This document shows positions 22,487-35,055 of a stretch of 64,000 nucleotides of DNA, in pieces (the stretch's first letter is position 1; every line of letters begins with the position of its first letter). The DNA comes from Sphagnum magellanicum (taxonomy: Eukaryota; Streptophyta; Sphagnopsida; Sphagnales; Sphagnaceae): positions 17,767,390 to 17,831,389 of the forward strand of contig CM038911.1 of assembly GCA_021904315.1 (NCBI GenBank). The letters are read 5' to 3'. The notes under the pieces are model-generated. The model was given only the letters and a program-made list of their open reading frames with translations. It did no database searches and had not been told where the DNA came from. Both the position numbers and the translations under genes were made by a program.

Positions 22487-23697
22487 AGGGAAAGGAAAAT
22501 GTTTTGAAATTAACAAATCAGAGAACATTTAGAAATAAATAGCAGGAATTTAGAATTAAAGAGATGTAATTTAACATATTGGGCTTAAAAAGACTTTTTT
22601 GGGGGGTGATACCCAACATTACAATGTTAAACCTAAATTTGTCTTTTTGGCAAAGATCGAGCCACTTGTTTTGTTTGTCATATTGAAATGTACCAAACCA
22701 TGGTGTCTTTTGCCACATTCTTAATATTGTTGGGAAACCATCAATGAGTAAAGGTGCACCAAGTTTGTTTCATAATGTTTCAACCTACATGGGAGAAGTT
22801 ATTGAATATTGAATAAAATTTTCATTTAAATCAAATCTAAAAATTATAAGGGAATTTGGGTGTACTCTTGGTATTCTTGGAAAACCTTCAATGGGTAGGA
22901 TCTAATGAAGGTGATTTGGAAATTCTTTAAGCTTAAGTACAAGATATATTGAATTGTGAGTCTTTTTTGTCATTGGAAATTTAATTTAATTTAATAATAG
23001 TAAATGATTTTGGAAGGAAAAATTAATCGGGTAACCAATTCACACTTGGGCCAACAACACATGCTACATTAGTTTTACATCAAAAACCTTGAACTTTTTT
23101 TTTTATTTGTTGACTTAAATTGTGCAAACATATTGTTTCCAAACCACCCAATATTGATCAAACAAACCACAAACCACCCCATTCATAAACAAGGATTTGG
23201 CAACCAAATCCTTAGGAAACCCGGGCATAAGATATGCATTTTTTACAAACTAGAAGTGTAAGATGTTCCCACGATACTTCAATATGCAATCCAACCAAAT
23301 GCTACTTGGTGATTGTCCTTTTGCCTTGGTGAATAATTAAACTACATACATGTCAATAATCTACAAAAGTTCAAATGATGTAATACCCCATGTTAGTAGT
23401 TTGTTGAAGATGAAAACAAAGATAAATACCACAATGAAATTGAAGTTAGATCAAAAGATAACTATTTAACAAAACCACTATCTAAGAGATATTACAAGGA
23501 AGTCACAAGGAGAATCTTTTTTTTAATTGTATCAAAACAATATGACTAAAATACCTACAACTAATAATTGACAACTCTTGCCAAAATAACAATTTTTTGG
23601 AAAAAATGGGTTCTAGAATTCCCATTTTGAATATTTCAAAATTTCCATTGTATAGTTTAAATATGTTAAATATATTCATATTTTTCAAGATTACTAT

Positions 23698-23782
23698 GGT
23701 AGTTCAATAATTAAGATTATTTAATTTGTGCAATACATGCATTGTTCAATTCTCCTCAAATCAAACATAGTAGGTTCAAATA
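23698..23782 (+). mobile_element. Possible tRNA-derived SINE head
   Basis: GTAGTTCAATAATTAAG resembles a tRNA box A, and GGTTCAAATACC about 65 bases on is a good box B. A C-rich tract follows. The spacing is longer than in a tRNA, no acceptor stem forms, and no second copy is seen here. Confidence 0.25.
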
Positions 23783-23814
23783 CCCCCCCCCCCCCCTCCC
23801 CCCCTCGCCCCCCT
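23783..23814 (+). repeat. C-rich tract
   Basis: Fourteen C, then T, C7, TCG and C6, then T. Probably a simple-sequence tract, prone to length change or sequencing error. Confidence 0.8.
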
Positions 23815-26800
23815 TTGACTTGTCCTATTGATAATTAATTAATTATCATTGAAGATTAGTTGCAAGTATGGTAGTTGACACTTGCAACATTCTTTTGGCA
23901 CCATATGCAAACAATGATGTGTATTGTAAAGATTTGGTTTTGAAATACATTGCATGTAGGGCAAAATTCTAAAAGATGAAGGAATTACCATAATAGGGGC
24001 ACTCCCAAGACAAAAATTGAAATGGATATTGCTTTCCAAGGTAATTTCCTCATCTGAAGCTTTACACAACATTAAAAATGGGCAATTTTTTCTTTATGTT
24101 AAGCAAACAATGTGATGGAAAAATAGGTGGTTATTAATAATTCACTAAAACAAGCTTGAAAGGATGTTTAAAAAAAAGGCAATCAAGAACAGACATGATA
24201 ACAATTATAGTTTGTTCAATTGGTAGGGGATAGGAAAGAAAACATATGGGGGGTTGTTATAAGATAAGGTGGATCATTTTTTGTGGCACAATACAATTTT
24301 TCATAAAGTGTCATGCATTAACATGCAATAATATTATGGCTATGCCAAATTTTTCATTGGCTTAAAATTTTCAACTTGAATAATAAAAAACATGTAAATA
24401 AAATATTGTAACATATATATACACCAAATATAGAATATTGGACTTTTGAAGTTGAAAAATATGGACTTGTCTTTTATTTGTGGCTTTATATGAATAAATG
24501 CTTTCTTTATCAATTTTGTTTGGGATATCTTATAGGGACTCAATATATGATACATTAAAACAAAAAGAATTCAAGTAGAAAATTTTTGATGCAAAAACCA
24601 AGTAACCCAAAAAAAAGGTATGGATTTTTAAATGTCTTGCAATGGACCTTTCAAAAGTCCATATCATAATTTTTTTGAGAGGTTCATTGTTTTTTTAAAC
24701 ATGTATGTTTTAAAGTTATGTAATTGGTTTTTTATTCACATAATTTTTATTAATTCATTAACCTTTTTTTAATCATTCATTTGACCAATGATATCACAAT
24801 AAACTATCATTTTAACAAATGCAAATGGATGTTTTATGGATTCTTTATTTGTTGGAATTAGTCCACCTTATTTGCAACCACCCTAAGATATGAGGAAAAA
24901 AGGCAACAAAGGAAAGATAGTAATCATAATTTCACACTAAAGAAATCATAACTTTCAATCAACAACACAAAATGTTCCCCATGGGTTAAGAGGGCAATTA
25001 TGTTCTATAAATTTCATTCATTTTACACTAGGAATTAAGATGGGTAAGTTTCTACATTTATTTAAAATTAAAAAATGGGAACCTGAGTTCATGACACCTT
25101 GAATTGAATGGTTAATAGTCTAGACAAGTAGTGAGTCACATTAAAATTTAATTATCATTTTCATTAAATAATTTTCTACATTCAAGATTAATATTTGATA
25201 GATTTTTTGTAGTTCATATAAGGGGTCAAAAGCTTTATGTCATGACATTTTTCCTATAATTCATTTTACAATATGAGCTTTAATGAGGACAATTTTGCCT
25301 CTTTTTACATAAATTTAAACATTGAGATATTTTGTAACACATAGTTGGCAATAGATTAGTTTCATCATTAGTTCATTTGAAGCATTTTTTTAAAACCAAG
25401 TTTCTAAATAGATAAGGATTGTAGTTTCAATGAAAATAATATCTACATGGTTTGCACAATGGGCTTGGGCCTAAGTATGAAGAAAAACAATATGGTCAAT
25501 GGAATTGATAAAAATGGGAGTTTTGAATTTTTTTTGAAGGGATAATTTAGCAAATTGGCACTTAAGTTTGTAAGAGTCTCATAGGCTTGTGCCTAGATGC
25601 AAAGAAAGATTTAGTGGGCAACAAGATTGTTCAAATTGTCCTTTTGAATTTTCCTAAAAGTTGTTTTAGTGAATTAGGATTTACATGTTGCATGTGCTAA
25701 TAACATGCAATTTATTGTTGCATGTCAAAAGACATGCAAAAACATGTTTCCCATTAGTTTTGGAATGTTCATTGAAGTTAAGATTTGCAACTTAGACTGA
25801 AAAGGAAGTGCATAGAGGCCATGCTTGGAAATGGCATTTGGAGCTATGAGCATTATAAGTAAAAAGGTTAAGTTTTCTCTTGCTACCTCACTTCAACAAC
25901 AAATTTGAGGGAAAAAACAAATTCCTCTCTTTAAGTTCATAATGAAATTTGCAATAGTCGAATTTCAAATTGATGTACATCTTGTGGGTTGTTTACAAGT
26001 TAATGAATTTCTTATATATCTTAAAAGCTTTATTTTTCATCTCTTGAAGCAACCTTGTGCTTAGAGTTCTAGTATTGAAGTACATAATTACCCAAAAAGT
26101 TAGTGGTGTTTTATAATCCCCAATGGGTGGTTGCTATATATCTCATGTTGCATCTTGTTTGCACATTCTTTCTTATAAAACTTTGTCTTTTCATTAGTGT
26201 TATATACATAAGAGGATGATGTGCACCATGGTGAGCACAAGGGCTAACACAAAAGCAAAAATACAAGACAAGGACATGTTTGTTGAGTTTCCATAACAAT
26301 AAAAGTTTCTTTCTTTGCTAGCTAATAAACCTCACATAAGATTATGTTTATGTAATCCATCAATCAAATATAAGTGGTTACATAAGATTTGTGATTTTGT
26401 ATGCAAGAACAATGTTTTATGTAGCAAATACTCAAAGATTTTATTAATGGTGCTCCTTGTGGCCTTTGTTAAAAAATTTAATTGTGCAATATAACAGTAG
26501 TGGGCCCAAGTGCTCCGAGGTCACCCATTTTAATATTGTTTAAGTCCAAGTGGGCTTATAGTAAGAGATTTGATGAAAAACCCATTTGAAAAAAAAAATC
26601 CATGCGAAAAAAAACACTTTAAATAATTTTTGTTCAAATGATATGGAAATCGCAAAATTACAAATGCTCACATTGTTGCATTGAGGCCTTTCAATTAATA
26701 TCAAAAGTGAAGTGATGGGCCCCACTGTTTGGGAAGGTTACATTGTGGTTCCATCCAAATATAACTCAATTAACAAATAAACAAACACCTATCATATTTC

Positions 26801-26832
26801 ATTCATTAAAATTGCACCATGTTTACACCCTT

Positions 26833-27455
26833 CTGCCCTCCAAAGTCTCCCATTGTGATTGATATTGCACCTAGTTCATATCCAAAACCCCTTGAAACCT
26901 TAAATTATCAAGTTTATTTTCTAAGTGCATGTTTGGTTTTAACTATTTTCCTTGTCTTCATTCCTAGATATTTGCTGATTTCACATTGTCAATATTACAC
27001 TAGGTTCATTGTTATACTTGATTTATATGTTAATTGTTGCATTATGTTCACAGCTGACATGTTCCACTTTTTAATTTTTTACATAGTGCATTGGGTTTAA
27101 TATTCCACCAAATTTAATCCCTCAATCTTGCATCAGGCTTATTATTTTTTACCCTTTGAGTTTTCCCATTGAAATCCATATTGCACCAGATTTATATATT
27201 CCAAAACATTGTGAAACCTTAAACAATATGATTTTTAAAAAAAATAGTAGTTCTACTTTGTCTATATTTTTGGGGTTTCATTCCTTGACATGACATTGTT
27301 TGTTTATATCCAATTATTGCATTGGATGTATATTCTAAATATTTTTGTGAATTTATATGATAATGATTACACCACATTTAAAAACTTGACTTTCATCAAC
27401 TTTATTTTCCAAATAATGCATTGTGTTCAATATTCCCTCAAGTTTAAATAATGTA
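26833..27455. repeat. Tandem duplication, two ~316-bp units
   Basis: Landmarks recur with an offset of about 316 bp: CCCATTG..AT.GATATTGCACC, then CAAAAC....GAAACCTTAAA, then TTCATTCCT.GA, then ATAGTGCATTG.GTT.AATATTCC. The copies are well diverged, so the duplication is old. Confidence 0.75.
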
Positions 27456-27999
27456 GAACTTCTACAAACTATAACTTGAGTTTGGCCTATAGTTCACCAC
27501 TTATTTTCACTTCGGTTATCAAGATCAAACCTCAACCACTAACTAGTTTTTATACATGAACATTTTTATTAAACAATTGGACACAAAATAGTAATTCAAT
27601 TATTTTTACATGAATCTCAAAAGCAAGACAATTTCATTTTTATTTTTTAACAAAAAAAAAGCTTTTCATATGATTAACAAACCAACCAACCCTCCACATG
27701 TCTCATTTATGTATTTTTGTTTCCAAATATAGTGTAGATGGGATTTTATCCTCTCAACAACAGATCTAGGTTCTAACATTAATTACATGTAGGTACAATA
27801 AAAACAAGCATTATAATTGGCCATCCATGCCAAAAATAATAATAACCCACTTTATGGGGTTTTGAGGCACATGGCATTGTTACATAGGCCACTAGTTTTT
27901 TTTTTAAAAACCCCATCACAAATATTGTCACCACCAAATACATTGTGAATGGGAATCTAATGTTACCTAATATATATACCTAGCTAACATACTCGTGTT

Positions 28000-28775
28000 A
28001 TTTAACTATACAAGCCTAGCTTAAGTATGTAGGTTGTGTAGGCTAAATTGACTACCTAAATAGGCTAGTCTAGGACATATATAGGTAATCTAGGCTAGCC
28101 ATATGGCCAACGTTTTAATTTTGCCTAGATACCATGTGGCACTGTTTAAATGCCATGTGACCTATGTGGTATAGGCTTATGGGCCACATGGCCTAACTAT
28201 AGGCCTAACTTAGGTGGCATTTGGTTTAACCTAAGCACCACATAAATTACCTTGGTCAAGGTCTAACCTAGGTGACCTATGCCTAGGTTTAGCCTAGGTG
28301 CCACATGGTATGGCCTAGGTCAAGGCATAACTTAGGTGCCATATGGTCTACGTTTACATTTACCTTAAGAGTGGCCAAGGTTTAGGTGTAACTGAGGTGC
28401 CATGTGGCTTGTGTTTAAGCTTAACCTAAATGCCACATGGTGTGGTCTAGGTTTAAAAATAGCCTAAGTGTCGCATGGCCTAGATTTAAACATAGTTTAA
28501 ATGCCACATGAACTAGGCTTAATTGCCACATGGTTTTAATTTAAACCTAATTTAGGTGTCACATGGATTAGGTCTAGGTTTAACCTATGCGACACATGGC
28601 ATGGCCTAAATGTTTGAAGCGTATGTGGTTTAAACACAGGTGGCATTTGGCTTAGGGCCATTTAACCTAGATGACATGTGGCATATGTGGTATAAGCATA
28701 AGTGTTAAATGGCCTAGTTGGTTTAGACATAGGTGCCACCTTACATAGCCTAGGTGTTACATAGGCTACATTATT
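28000..28775. repeat. CATGTGGC/CCTAGG minisatellite, main block
   Basis: Degenerate units of roughly 30 bp built from TTTAACCTAGG, TGCCACATGG and CCTAGG words. Both halves of the unit are near-palindromic, so the array reads alike on both strands. It continues at 29,890-30,160. Confidence 0.8.
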
Positions 28776-28945
28776 TAGTAGGTGATGGGTTAGGTTAAAT
28801 AGGTAGTTAAGTAGTAGTTAAGTAGGTAGGTAGATAATCATCAATAATTAGTAATTGTGATTAAGTTACACTAGGTTGTAACAAAATTGTTTATCCCACA
28901 TAGTTTATCTTCCATTTCAAAATTTTAAACTATATATGAAGGTGG

Positions 28946-28950
28946 ATTAG
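28946..28950. repeat. Target-site duplication of the solo LTR, left copy
   Basis: ATTAG, repeated exactly at 29,773-29,777. Confidence 0.75.
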
Positions 28951-29772
28951 TGTCGCAACCCCACTTTGAGGGAGTTGTGAGGTCGCAACTCACACTCCCG
29001 AAAATGGAACTTGGGAATCCTCCGGGACTCCCGAAAACTCAGAGCGTGATTGCAAGGGTCAAAACACCTCGCATTAGGGCGTTCTTACTACCATTTGGAA
29101 AGTTCTTGAAGTGTAGATGTCCAAAATGGCCTCACATGAGCCATTTGGACATTTGTAGCACAAGTTATGGTCGAAAGAAGGGCCGGGAGTCAAACTAGCA
29201 ATTTGACTCCCGACCACTAAAAGTTGGGAATCGACCCAATTCTGGTGCGTGGAGGTGAAGTGCGACACACCGTTGGAAAGCTCTCGAGGAGAGCTACAAC
29301 TTTGGTTCATACCTCATCTCAATCCGAGTTTGGGGCAAGGAGTTATGAGCGTCCAAAGTCCCGGGAGTCCACACTGGGATATTTTCGGGACTCCACTTTG
29401 CGAGTCCCGGGAAAAAGAGCCATTTGGATGCAAGTCCTATGGAGAACTGCAGATAATACTATATGGAGGAAGGTGGTGGCTTCCCCTGAGTCCGGGCCGT
29501 GGTGAGTCAAGTGAATCCAAGTTAGCCCGTGGTTTGTCCCAACACCAAAAAGGTGCAGAATGAGTTCTAACCCATTTATGGGTTGGATTTGGATGTAGGA
29601 CCGTGTAATTGAGTAAGCTTGTCCCTCTTCCTAGTCTATCCCGGAGCTTTCAGCACGCCCCTCTCACCCCCTTTAGTGCTGGAAACTAGGAGCATGCCCC
29701 GAGTCCTGGAAATTCCGCAACTTGAATGAGTTAGCCCGACTTGGGGCTAACTTGGGACTTGGGAGCGCATCA
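28951..29772. mobile_element. Solo LTR of an LTR retrotransposon
   Basis: An 822-bp segment, clearly GC-richer than its AT-rich surroundings, starting TGTCGCAACC and ending GCGCATCA, flanked by exact 5-bp ATTAG duplications. There are no coding parts, and no second LTR lies nearby. The TG...CA ends plus the 5-bp duplication are the signature of a solo LTR left by recombination between two LTRs. The size suggests a Ty3/gypsy-like parent, but this is inferred only from length. Intact flanking duplication suggests it is younger than the copia element. It lies within or next to the CATGTGGC satellite. Confidence 0.8.
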
Positions 29773-29777
29773 ATTAG
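29773..29777. repeat. Target-site duplication of the solo LTR, right copy
   Basis: ATTAG, identical to 28,946-28,950. Confidence 0.75.
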
Positions 29778-29889
29778 AAATGTTGGAGAAAGGCCAAAAA
29801 ACATGAAAATAGAATCACCATTTGTTATGAACCAATAAAAAAGGTTCAACCTTAATAGCTAAACCAAAAATGAAATAAAATTTTCCTAG

Positions 29890-30160
29890 TTCGACACCAC
29901 ATAGCCTAGAAGTCTAGGCTTATTTAAAGTTCCATGTGATTTAGGTTTAGGCCTAATTTAAGTGTCACATGGCTTAGGTTTATGCTTAGCCTAAAGGCCA
30001 CATAGGTTATTGCATCTTAACTTAGCCCATGCATCACATAACATAAATTAGATAGTTTATTTCTAAGCATAGCCTATGTGTCACATGGCTTAATTTAACC
30101 TTATGTTTTGATGTCATGTGGCCTAGCTTAGGTGTCACATGGCTTAACCTATGGACATGG
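29890..30160. repeat. CATGTGGC/CCTAGG minisatellite, right block
   Basis: Continuation of the array at 28.0-28.8 kb, with words such as GTGTCACATGGCTTA, TTTAGGCCTAATTTA and AAGTCTAGGCTTA. The solo LTR and short flanks now separate the blocks. Confidence 0.7.
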
Positions 30161-30169
30161 ATGTGCCAT

Positions 30170-31730
30170 GTGTCATTGAACTATTGGTTGAACCTTTTGT
30201 TCAACTTAGTTGCAACACAATCAAACTTACAATTGGAAAATTGATGACATCATGCAACATCAATGGATGAAGGTTCATCCACCCTAGGGTTACAATAACC
30301 TTCAAATATAATCGTAAGTGTCATTTCCAACTAAAGTGGCTAAAAGTGGTTATTATATATTGTGGTGTTGAAACATTATTAACATTTGCAACTAAAATGT
30401 CATTTTTGACTTGTGGGCATATTCACAATCAAAGTATTGAAAAGGATGGTCTAACGGAATAAAGACTAAAAATGATTATTTTGGATTTTTATCGCATTTA
30501 CTATTTCATGATTATAATGGATTGGTATATGACTATAACTATAATGATATCATGTTAATATAATAAACAAATCCAAGAATAGATTGGATATAATATTGAT
30601 GTCCTTTTTTGAATCGTTTTAAACAATTTAAGTCCTTCTTTTAATTGTAATTTTCATCTTAAAGGAATCAAAAGGAATGTATTAAACAATGAAATTGATT
30701 TCAATTTCTTTCATGGCTAAGTAATGCATACATCTATGTTTAGTAATGTTCATATAATGCATTTGATTAAATAATGTAGGATATAATATTTTTGAAGGTT
30801 ACAGAATCCATTCTAAAAGGGCTACAAGCAAAATGATTATTTTAAAAGTCCATTTGGTTAATTTTTTCTATTCACTAGGCTTAGAATTTGTAGCCCCAAA
30901 TCCCAATAAAATGTGCAAGAAATTTTCATGCAAAGAAACATGTTAAGTTGTATATAAAAACTTATGTATTCATTTTTTACATTTTTAGTTTTTTAACAAA
31001 ACATTTGCATCATTACATACACATGTGAAAAACCACCACCACCATGAAAATTATCATAATGTGAATTATCCAATATCTCTCACTTAAATTTATTCCATTT
31101 AGATTTTGTATTTGGAAGATAGCAAACACAAAGTTTTTGAATCTTGTGGCAAAAAAATGGTACCTTGATTGTGAATATGCCCTTGTACTTATTGATTTTG
31201 GTAGTTTTCAATTACAAAAAAATATTTTGATTGCAAAAAATAAAAAATAAAAAAATTTGTTATTTCCAACAACAAATTGTAATTGAAAACGAATTGAAAA
31301 TGTGAGGTTTCACTGCTAGTGATTTTTCCATAACTTTTTTACGAGAATTATTGTAAGTTCATTATGGTAGTTAATGTATAATTTTTATATTTAATCAAAT
31401 TTTCCTAGAAGCTTAATATGCAACTAAAAATTTTTAAACATCATCATATGGTTATTACTATATATATTTGAACCATATATAAAAAAATCCGGAAACTTTT
31501 CACAAGGTTTCGTCAAATTATGGTTATATTAAAGAGCATTTGATTTTGGCATTTGTAATATTTTATTTCATTTTTTGGTGTTATGTAGCCATGAAATAGG
31601 GGTTGTATGGGTAATGGGACCATGTTATCTTAATTATTAGATATGACATAATCTAGGAAACCTAACCATATGTTTTTTTATTATGAGAAAAAATACTAAA
31701 TATACAATGCCTAAAATATACTTATTATAA
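30170..31730. other. AT-rich intergenic stretch
   Basis: No frame, RNA gene or repeat with clear edges is visible. Confidence 0.5.
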
Positions 31731-31734
31731 TGGG

Positions 31735-32560
31735 TTCTTTGGCACTTGCAATTGGTCCACAAATCATAGTATTAAAATTTAAAACTACATGCCCATAATT
31801 TGGGCTACAAATTCAAATTGGCAAGGTTAAATTGTGAGTTAAGCAAAAAAAAATCAATTGGTCAACATATTGATCTAATAATCTAATTGCTAGTTAGATG
31901 CTACTATCCATTACCAAAAAAAAATCCATTCAAAACTTAATGCCCATGAAATTATGAGGGGTTCAACATTTTTTAGTGTTCCACTTATCATACTATTAAA
32001 AAAACCTCCTTATTTTAACTTATGTTTCCAAATTCCTATAGGGGGTTTTTCCCCCACTTGGGATTCACCCATAGATCATAATTTTTTATAAAAATTGCCT
32101 TCATGAAATTTGGGCCCCAAGTTCAAATTGGTGGAGGTAAATAAGGCATCTAACCATAAATTAATTATCCAATGACACGATCAAATAACCTAATTACTAG
32201 ATGTTGTTGTCCACTAAAAAAAACAAAATGCCACTAAAAACTTGATGCCTATGATAGTAGGAAGGATTTTTCAACACTTTCATTGGTACACAAGTCATAA
32301 CATTTTCTTAAAACATTGTTTTCATGAAATTTGGGTTCTAAGTTTCAACCAAAGGGCAATTTATGTAGCCAATTATAAAATAAATACATTTGATAGTCTA
32401 AGATGCCAAAGTAAATTTTATTTTTCACTTAGCAAAAAATAGTGAAACATAAATCCTATTAACAAAAATAAAACATGTTACATTAGGTCCTTTTAACACT
32501 TCCCATTAGTATGTAGACCCTACTACTAAAAAAAACATTGACATTGTGCAATTATGAAAT
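31735..32560. repeat. Four degenerate 220-310-bp tandem units
   Basis: Landmarks CACTT....ATTGGT.CACAAATCATA, then ATGAAATTTGGG, then AAGTTCAAATTGG, then TC.AATTAC.AGATG.T recur. Unit starts are near 31,739, 32,053, 32,275 and 32,495. Divergence is high and the last unit is partial. Confidence 0.7.
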
Positions 32561-32789
32561 TAAACTTTTACAAAAGGGTTGTTAGGTGTTGGTGATTGCA
32601 TTAGTCCAAAAGTGAGATGCAATTCATTAATTTAATTCACTATGGGATTTAAAAAAGAAACAGGTTATTGCCACCTTAGTCATTTCACCTTGTTTAAAAT
32701 TATGTCACTATAAGATCACTATGTAATTATCATGTTTCACTATTAATTGATATAATTCACTTATAAATGAAATAATTCATTATAATGAA

Positions 32790-33060
32790 AAGGTTTTTTT
32801 TAATGTTATTGCTTGTTTTTTAAGACCAAAATCTAAACGGAAATATTTTAAGCTTTGTACCGTACGTTATTATATGTTATTTTACTTTAAGTTATTTGAA
32901 GATATTGTAATTTAGATTATTTTATATTATTTTCACTATGTTATTTTTTACTATTCTTAATTATTTCACCTTAGGCTATTATAAATTATTTTCAATTATT
33001 CTAAGTTAATCCATCATAAGTTATTATAGGTTATTTCACCCAAAGGCATTTTAATTTATT
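32790..33060. repeat. AT-rich minisatellite, GTTATTTCACCTTA orientation
   Basis: Short degenerate units such as TTATTTCACCTTAGG and TTATTATAGGTTATTTCACC. The reverse complement of this motif forms the larger array at 35.5-36.3 kb. Confidence 0.7.
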
Positions 33061-33659
33061 ATCCATTATGAGCCATACTGACATAACCATGTGCGGTAGT
33101 TTCAATTTTTAAGAATTACGTCAGGGATATTTGAATGTGGTAAGGATATTAGGGGTTTTTGGCAACTTCAAGTTAGAATAAGGAATGATGAATATGCATG
33201 GTTGCACGGAAGGTGTTTTCTTTTCCGAAATACGATATTGGTGAATAAGATGTTGGGTTAGTTTTTTTCTTCAACAAAAAGCTGGTAACCATAGTTTTAG
33301 AACCTTAGTTGCGTAATTAGGGATGAAATTTTTTTAGAGGATTGGGGGTAGAACCAAACACCAAAATTTGTGGTGTTCAACAAAACATTTGTCTTGTTCG
33401 AACATTTAGTGAATAATAAGGATATCTGAGATTCATGAAGTCGTTGAAGGGTGTCAATGAAAGGTCCAATAGAGATAGAACAATATTCAAGTCTTATAAG
33501 CATAAGATTAATTCAATGTAACAGTTAAATAAATAGTGTGATAGTGTGGCAATGGCAACATGTGTTTCATAATGAATGAAACATTTATTCAGATTATGGA
33601 TAAGCTCAACAAGGAGTTGCAATGACATGTTGAATCCTGGGCTATATCATAGTGATGGT

Positions 33660-34082
33660 TCATAACTGTAGGAAATTTAAGAGGTGTTGAATGGTGCAAA
33701 TTAAGTAGTCCGCTTTGTTGTTAAGAGGTAGTCGACGAATTGGACCACGCAACCAACGATAATGTCCAATGCTAGGAACTGAAAACCATGTGAAGATAGA
33801 AGTGTCTTCAGTTTCGTAATAACCTTCACAAACGATTTCAAGTTCATCATTAAAAATAGGGTCGACTTGTAACAAGATCACCAGGGTGTGAGAGTTCGGA
33901 GAAATACAATAGTACCAGGCTCGAAGGGGTTCAACTTCAAGATAAACGTGCACCTCTCGAAGTTTAGAATTTTCATCACGAAGATGTTGCATTAGTGACA
34001 AATCTAAACATGACTTCAGAGGCGGTTCTTCATTCACTTGAGCGGCTTGGGGCCCGTAAGATGTGACCATGCGCGATGCCAT
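33660..34082 (-). CDS. Hypothetical protein, 140 aa, unrecognised
   Basis: A 140-codon frame with more balanced codon use than its neighbours. It starts MASRMVTSYGPQAAQ. A charged stretch near residues 29-45 (SLMQHLRDENSKLREVHVYL) could form a short coiled coil. Hydrophobic and aromatic residues follow (RAWYYCIS, TWFSVPSIGHYRWL). There is no signal peptide or membrane segment, and I do not know the family. Downstream on the same strand short segments continue in other frames to about 33,200 (including a 68-codon frame at 33,297-33,503), so this may be part of a larger decayed coding region, host or element. No promoter or poly-A signal was identified. Confidence 0.3.
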   Translation of the reverse strand: MASRMVTSYGPQAAQVNEEPPLKSCLDLSLMQHLRDENSKLREVHVYLEVEPLRAWYYCISPNSHTLVILLQVDPIFNDELEIVCEGYYETEDTSIFTWFSVPSIGHYRWLRGPIRRLPLNNKADYLICTIQHLLNFLQL

Positions 34083-34333
34083 AATTTCAAGGAAAGGATA
34101 AAAATCAAATCTTTAATCAAAATCAAATCGACAATGAATGTGTGGAGGACTTGTTACATCAAGATGCATAGTCATAATTTATTAGTCAAGGAAAAAAAAT
34201 GAAATGCGTAAGTAACAGCCTAGAACCATGGTAAAGTAAGATCTTAAGGTCAAAAGGAAAAAATTGAAAATTTAAGTAAATTTTGTTGGGGGGAAAGTGG
34301 GAAGAGGTGAAAAGGTGTTTTTCTTTCACCTTC

Positions 34334-34434
34334 CATTGGCCACCAAGCAATGGAACCTTGCAAGGGCTAACAAACAATGGAAACTTTCAAGGGCCACCAA
34401 GAAATGGAACCTTCCATTGGCCATCGAATTGGGA
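34334..34434 (+). repeat. 27-bp tandem repeat, three copies plus a partial
   Basis: Copies at 34,334-34,360, 34,361-34,387 and 34,388-34,414, then a partial. The consensus is CA(A/T)(G/T)GGCCACCAAG followed by AATGGAACCTT. The period is a multiple of three and one + strand frame crosses it open, giving nonapeptides such as HWPPSNGTL and QGPPRNGTF. Confidence 0.85.
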
Positions 34435-34680
34435 TCCTCCTTCGCATCCTTTCTTCTTCTTTTTTTTAAAAGGGCAAATTTAGATCATTAGTGGTTCTTT
34501 TTTTTTCCTCAGACATAATTTTCAATTCAAATCTTGAGAATATTTGTTCTCATAATTTTGTTGAGGAAGAAAAGAATGATTAGTCTTGGTAAATGGTAGG
34601 AAGAAGGAAAGTAGAATGGACATTTGTAATAATTTTAAAAGAATGGAAGTGAATAGGGATAATGTTGGGAGGTTGAAGTC

Positions 34681-35055
34681 TTAGCCCTCTTGGGTTTGGT
34701 GGCATAACTTCTTATTAATTTAGCTGCAGAATTTAAGATTTGGTAGCAAAATGCGCCTTGTAATTAATTTTTTAATGAGTTAAGGCAAGCTAGATTTAAA
34801 TAACATATGTGTTAAGAATAATATTTCAAATGGTTGATGGTCTCCAGCCAAGTTGAATTTATTACCTTCGTAAAACCCTCTCGGGTTTGGTGGCATAACT
34901 TTTTATTAGTTTAGTTATAGAACTTAGGATTTGGTAGTAAAGTGTGCTTTGTAATTAGCTTTCTAATGAGCTAAGGCAAGCCAGATTTGAATAACATATG
35001 TGTTAGGAAGAATATTTCAAGTGGCTAGTGGTTTGCAGCTAAGTTGAACATGGTG
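34681..35055. repeat. Tandem duplication, two ~190-bp units
   Basis: CCCTC(T)TGGGTTTGGTGGCATAAC occurs at 34,685 and, with small changes, at 34,876. The following landmarks (ATTTGGTAG, ATGAG.TAAGGCAAGC, AATAACATATGTGTTA) repeat at the same offset. The second unit ends in a doubled TTGAACATGGTG. Confidence 0.85.

Larger units (their letters stand above)
22490..26830. other. AT-rich intergenic stretch
   Basis: No recognisable gene. It contains a poly-C tract (23,783-23,814), a possible SINE head just before it, and a diffuse ~124-bp duplication near 25,460 and 25,585 (GGGCTTGGGCCTA versus TAGGCTTGTGCCTAGAT). Short frames appear random. Confidence 0.45.

Noticed and set aside
29074-29563. Frames of 78-104 codons at 29.1-29.6 kb
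   Set aside because: They lie within the solo LTR, open in several frames only because this stretch is GC-richer.
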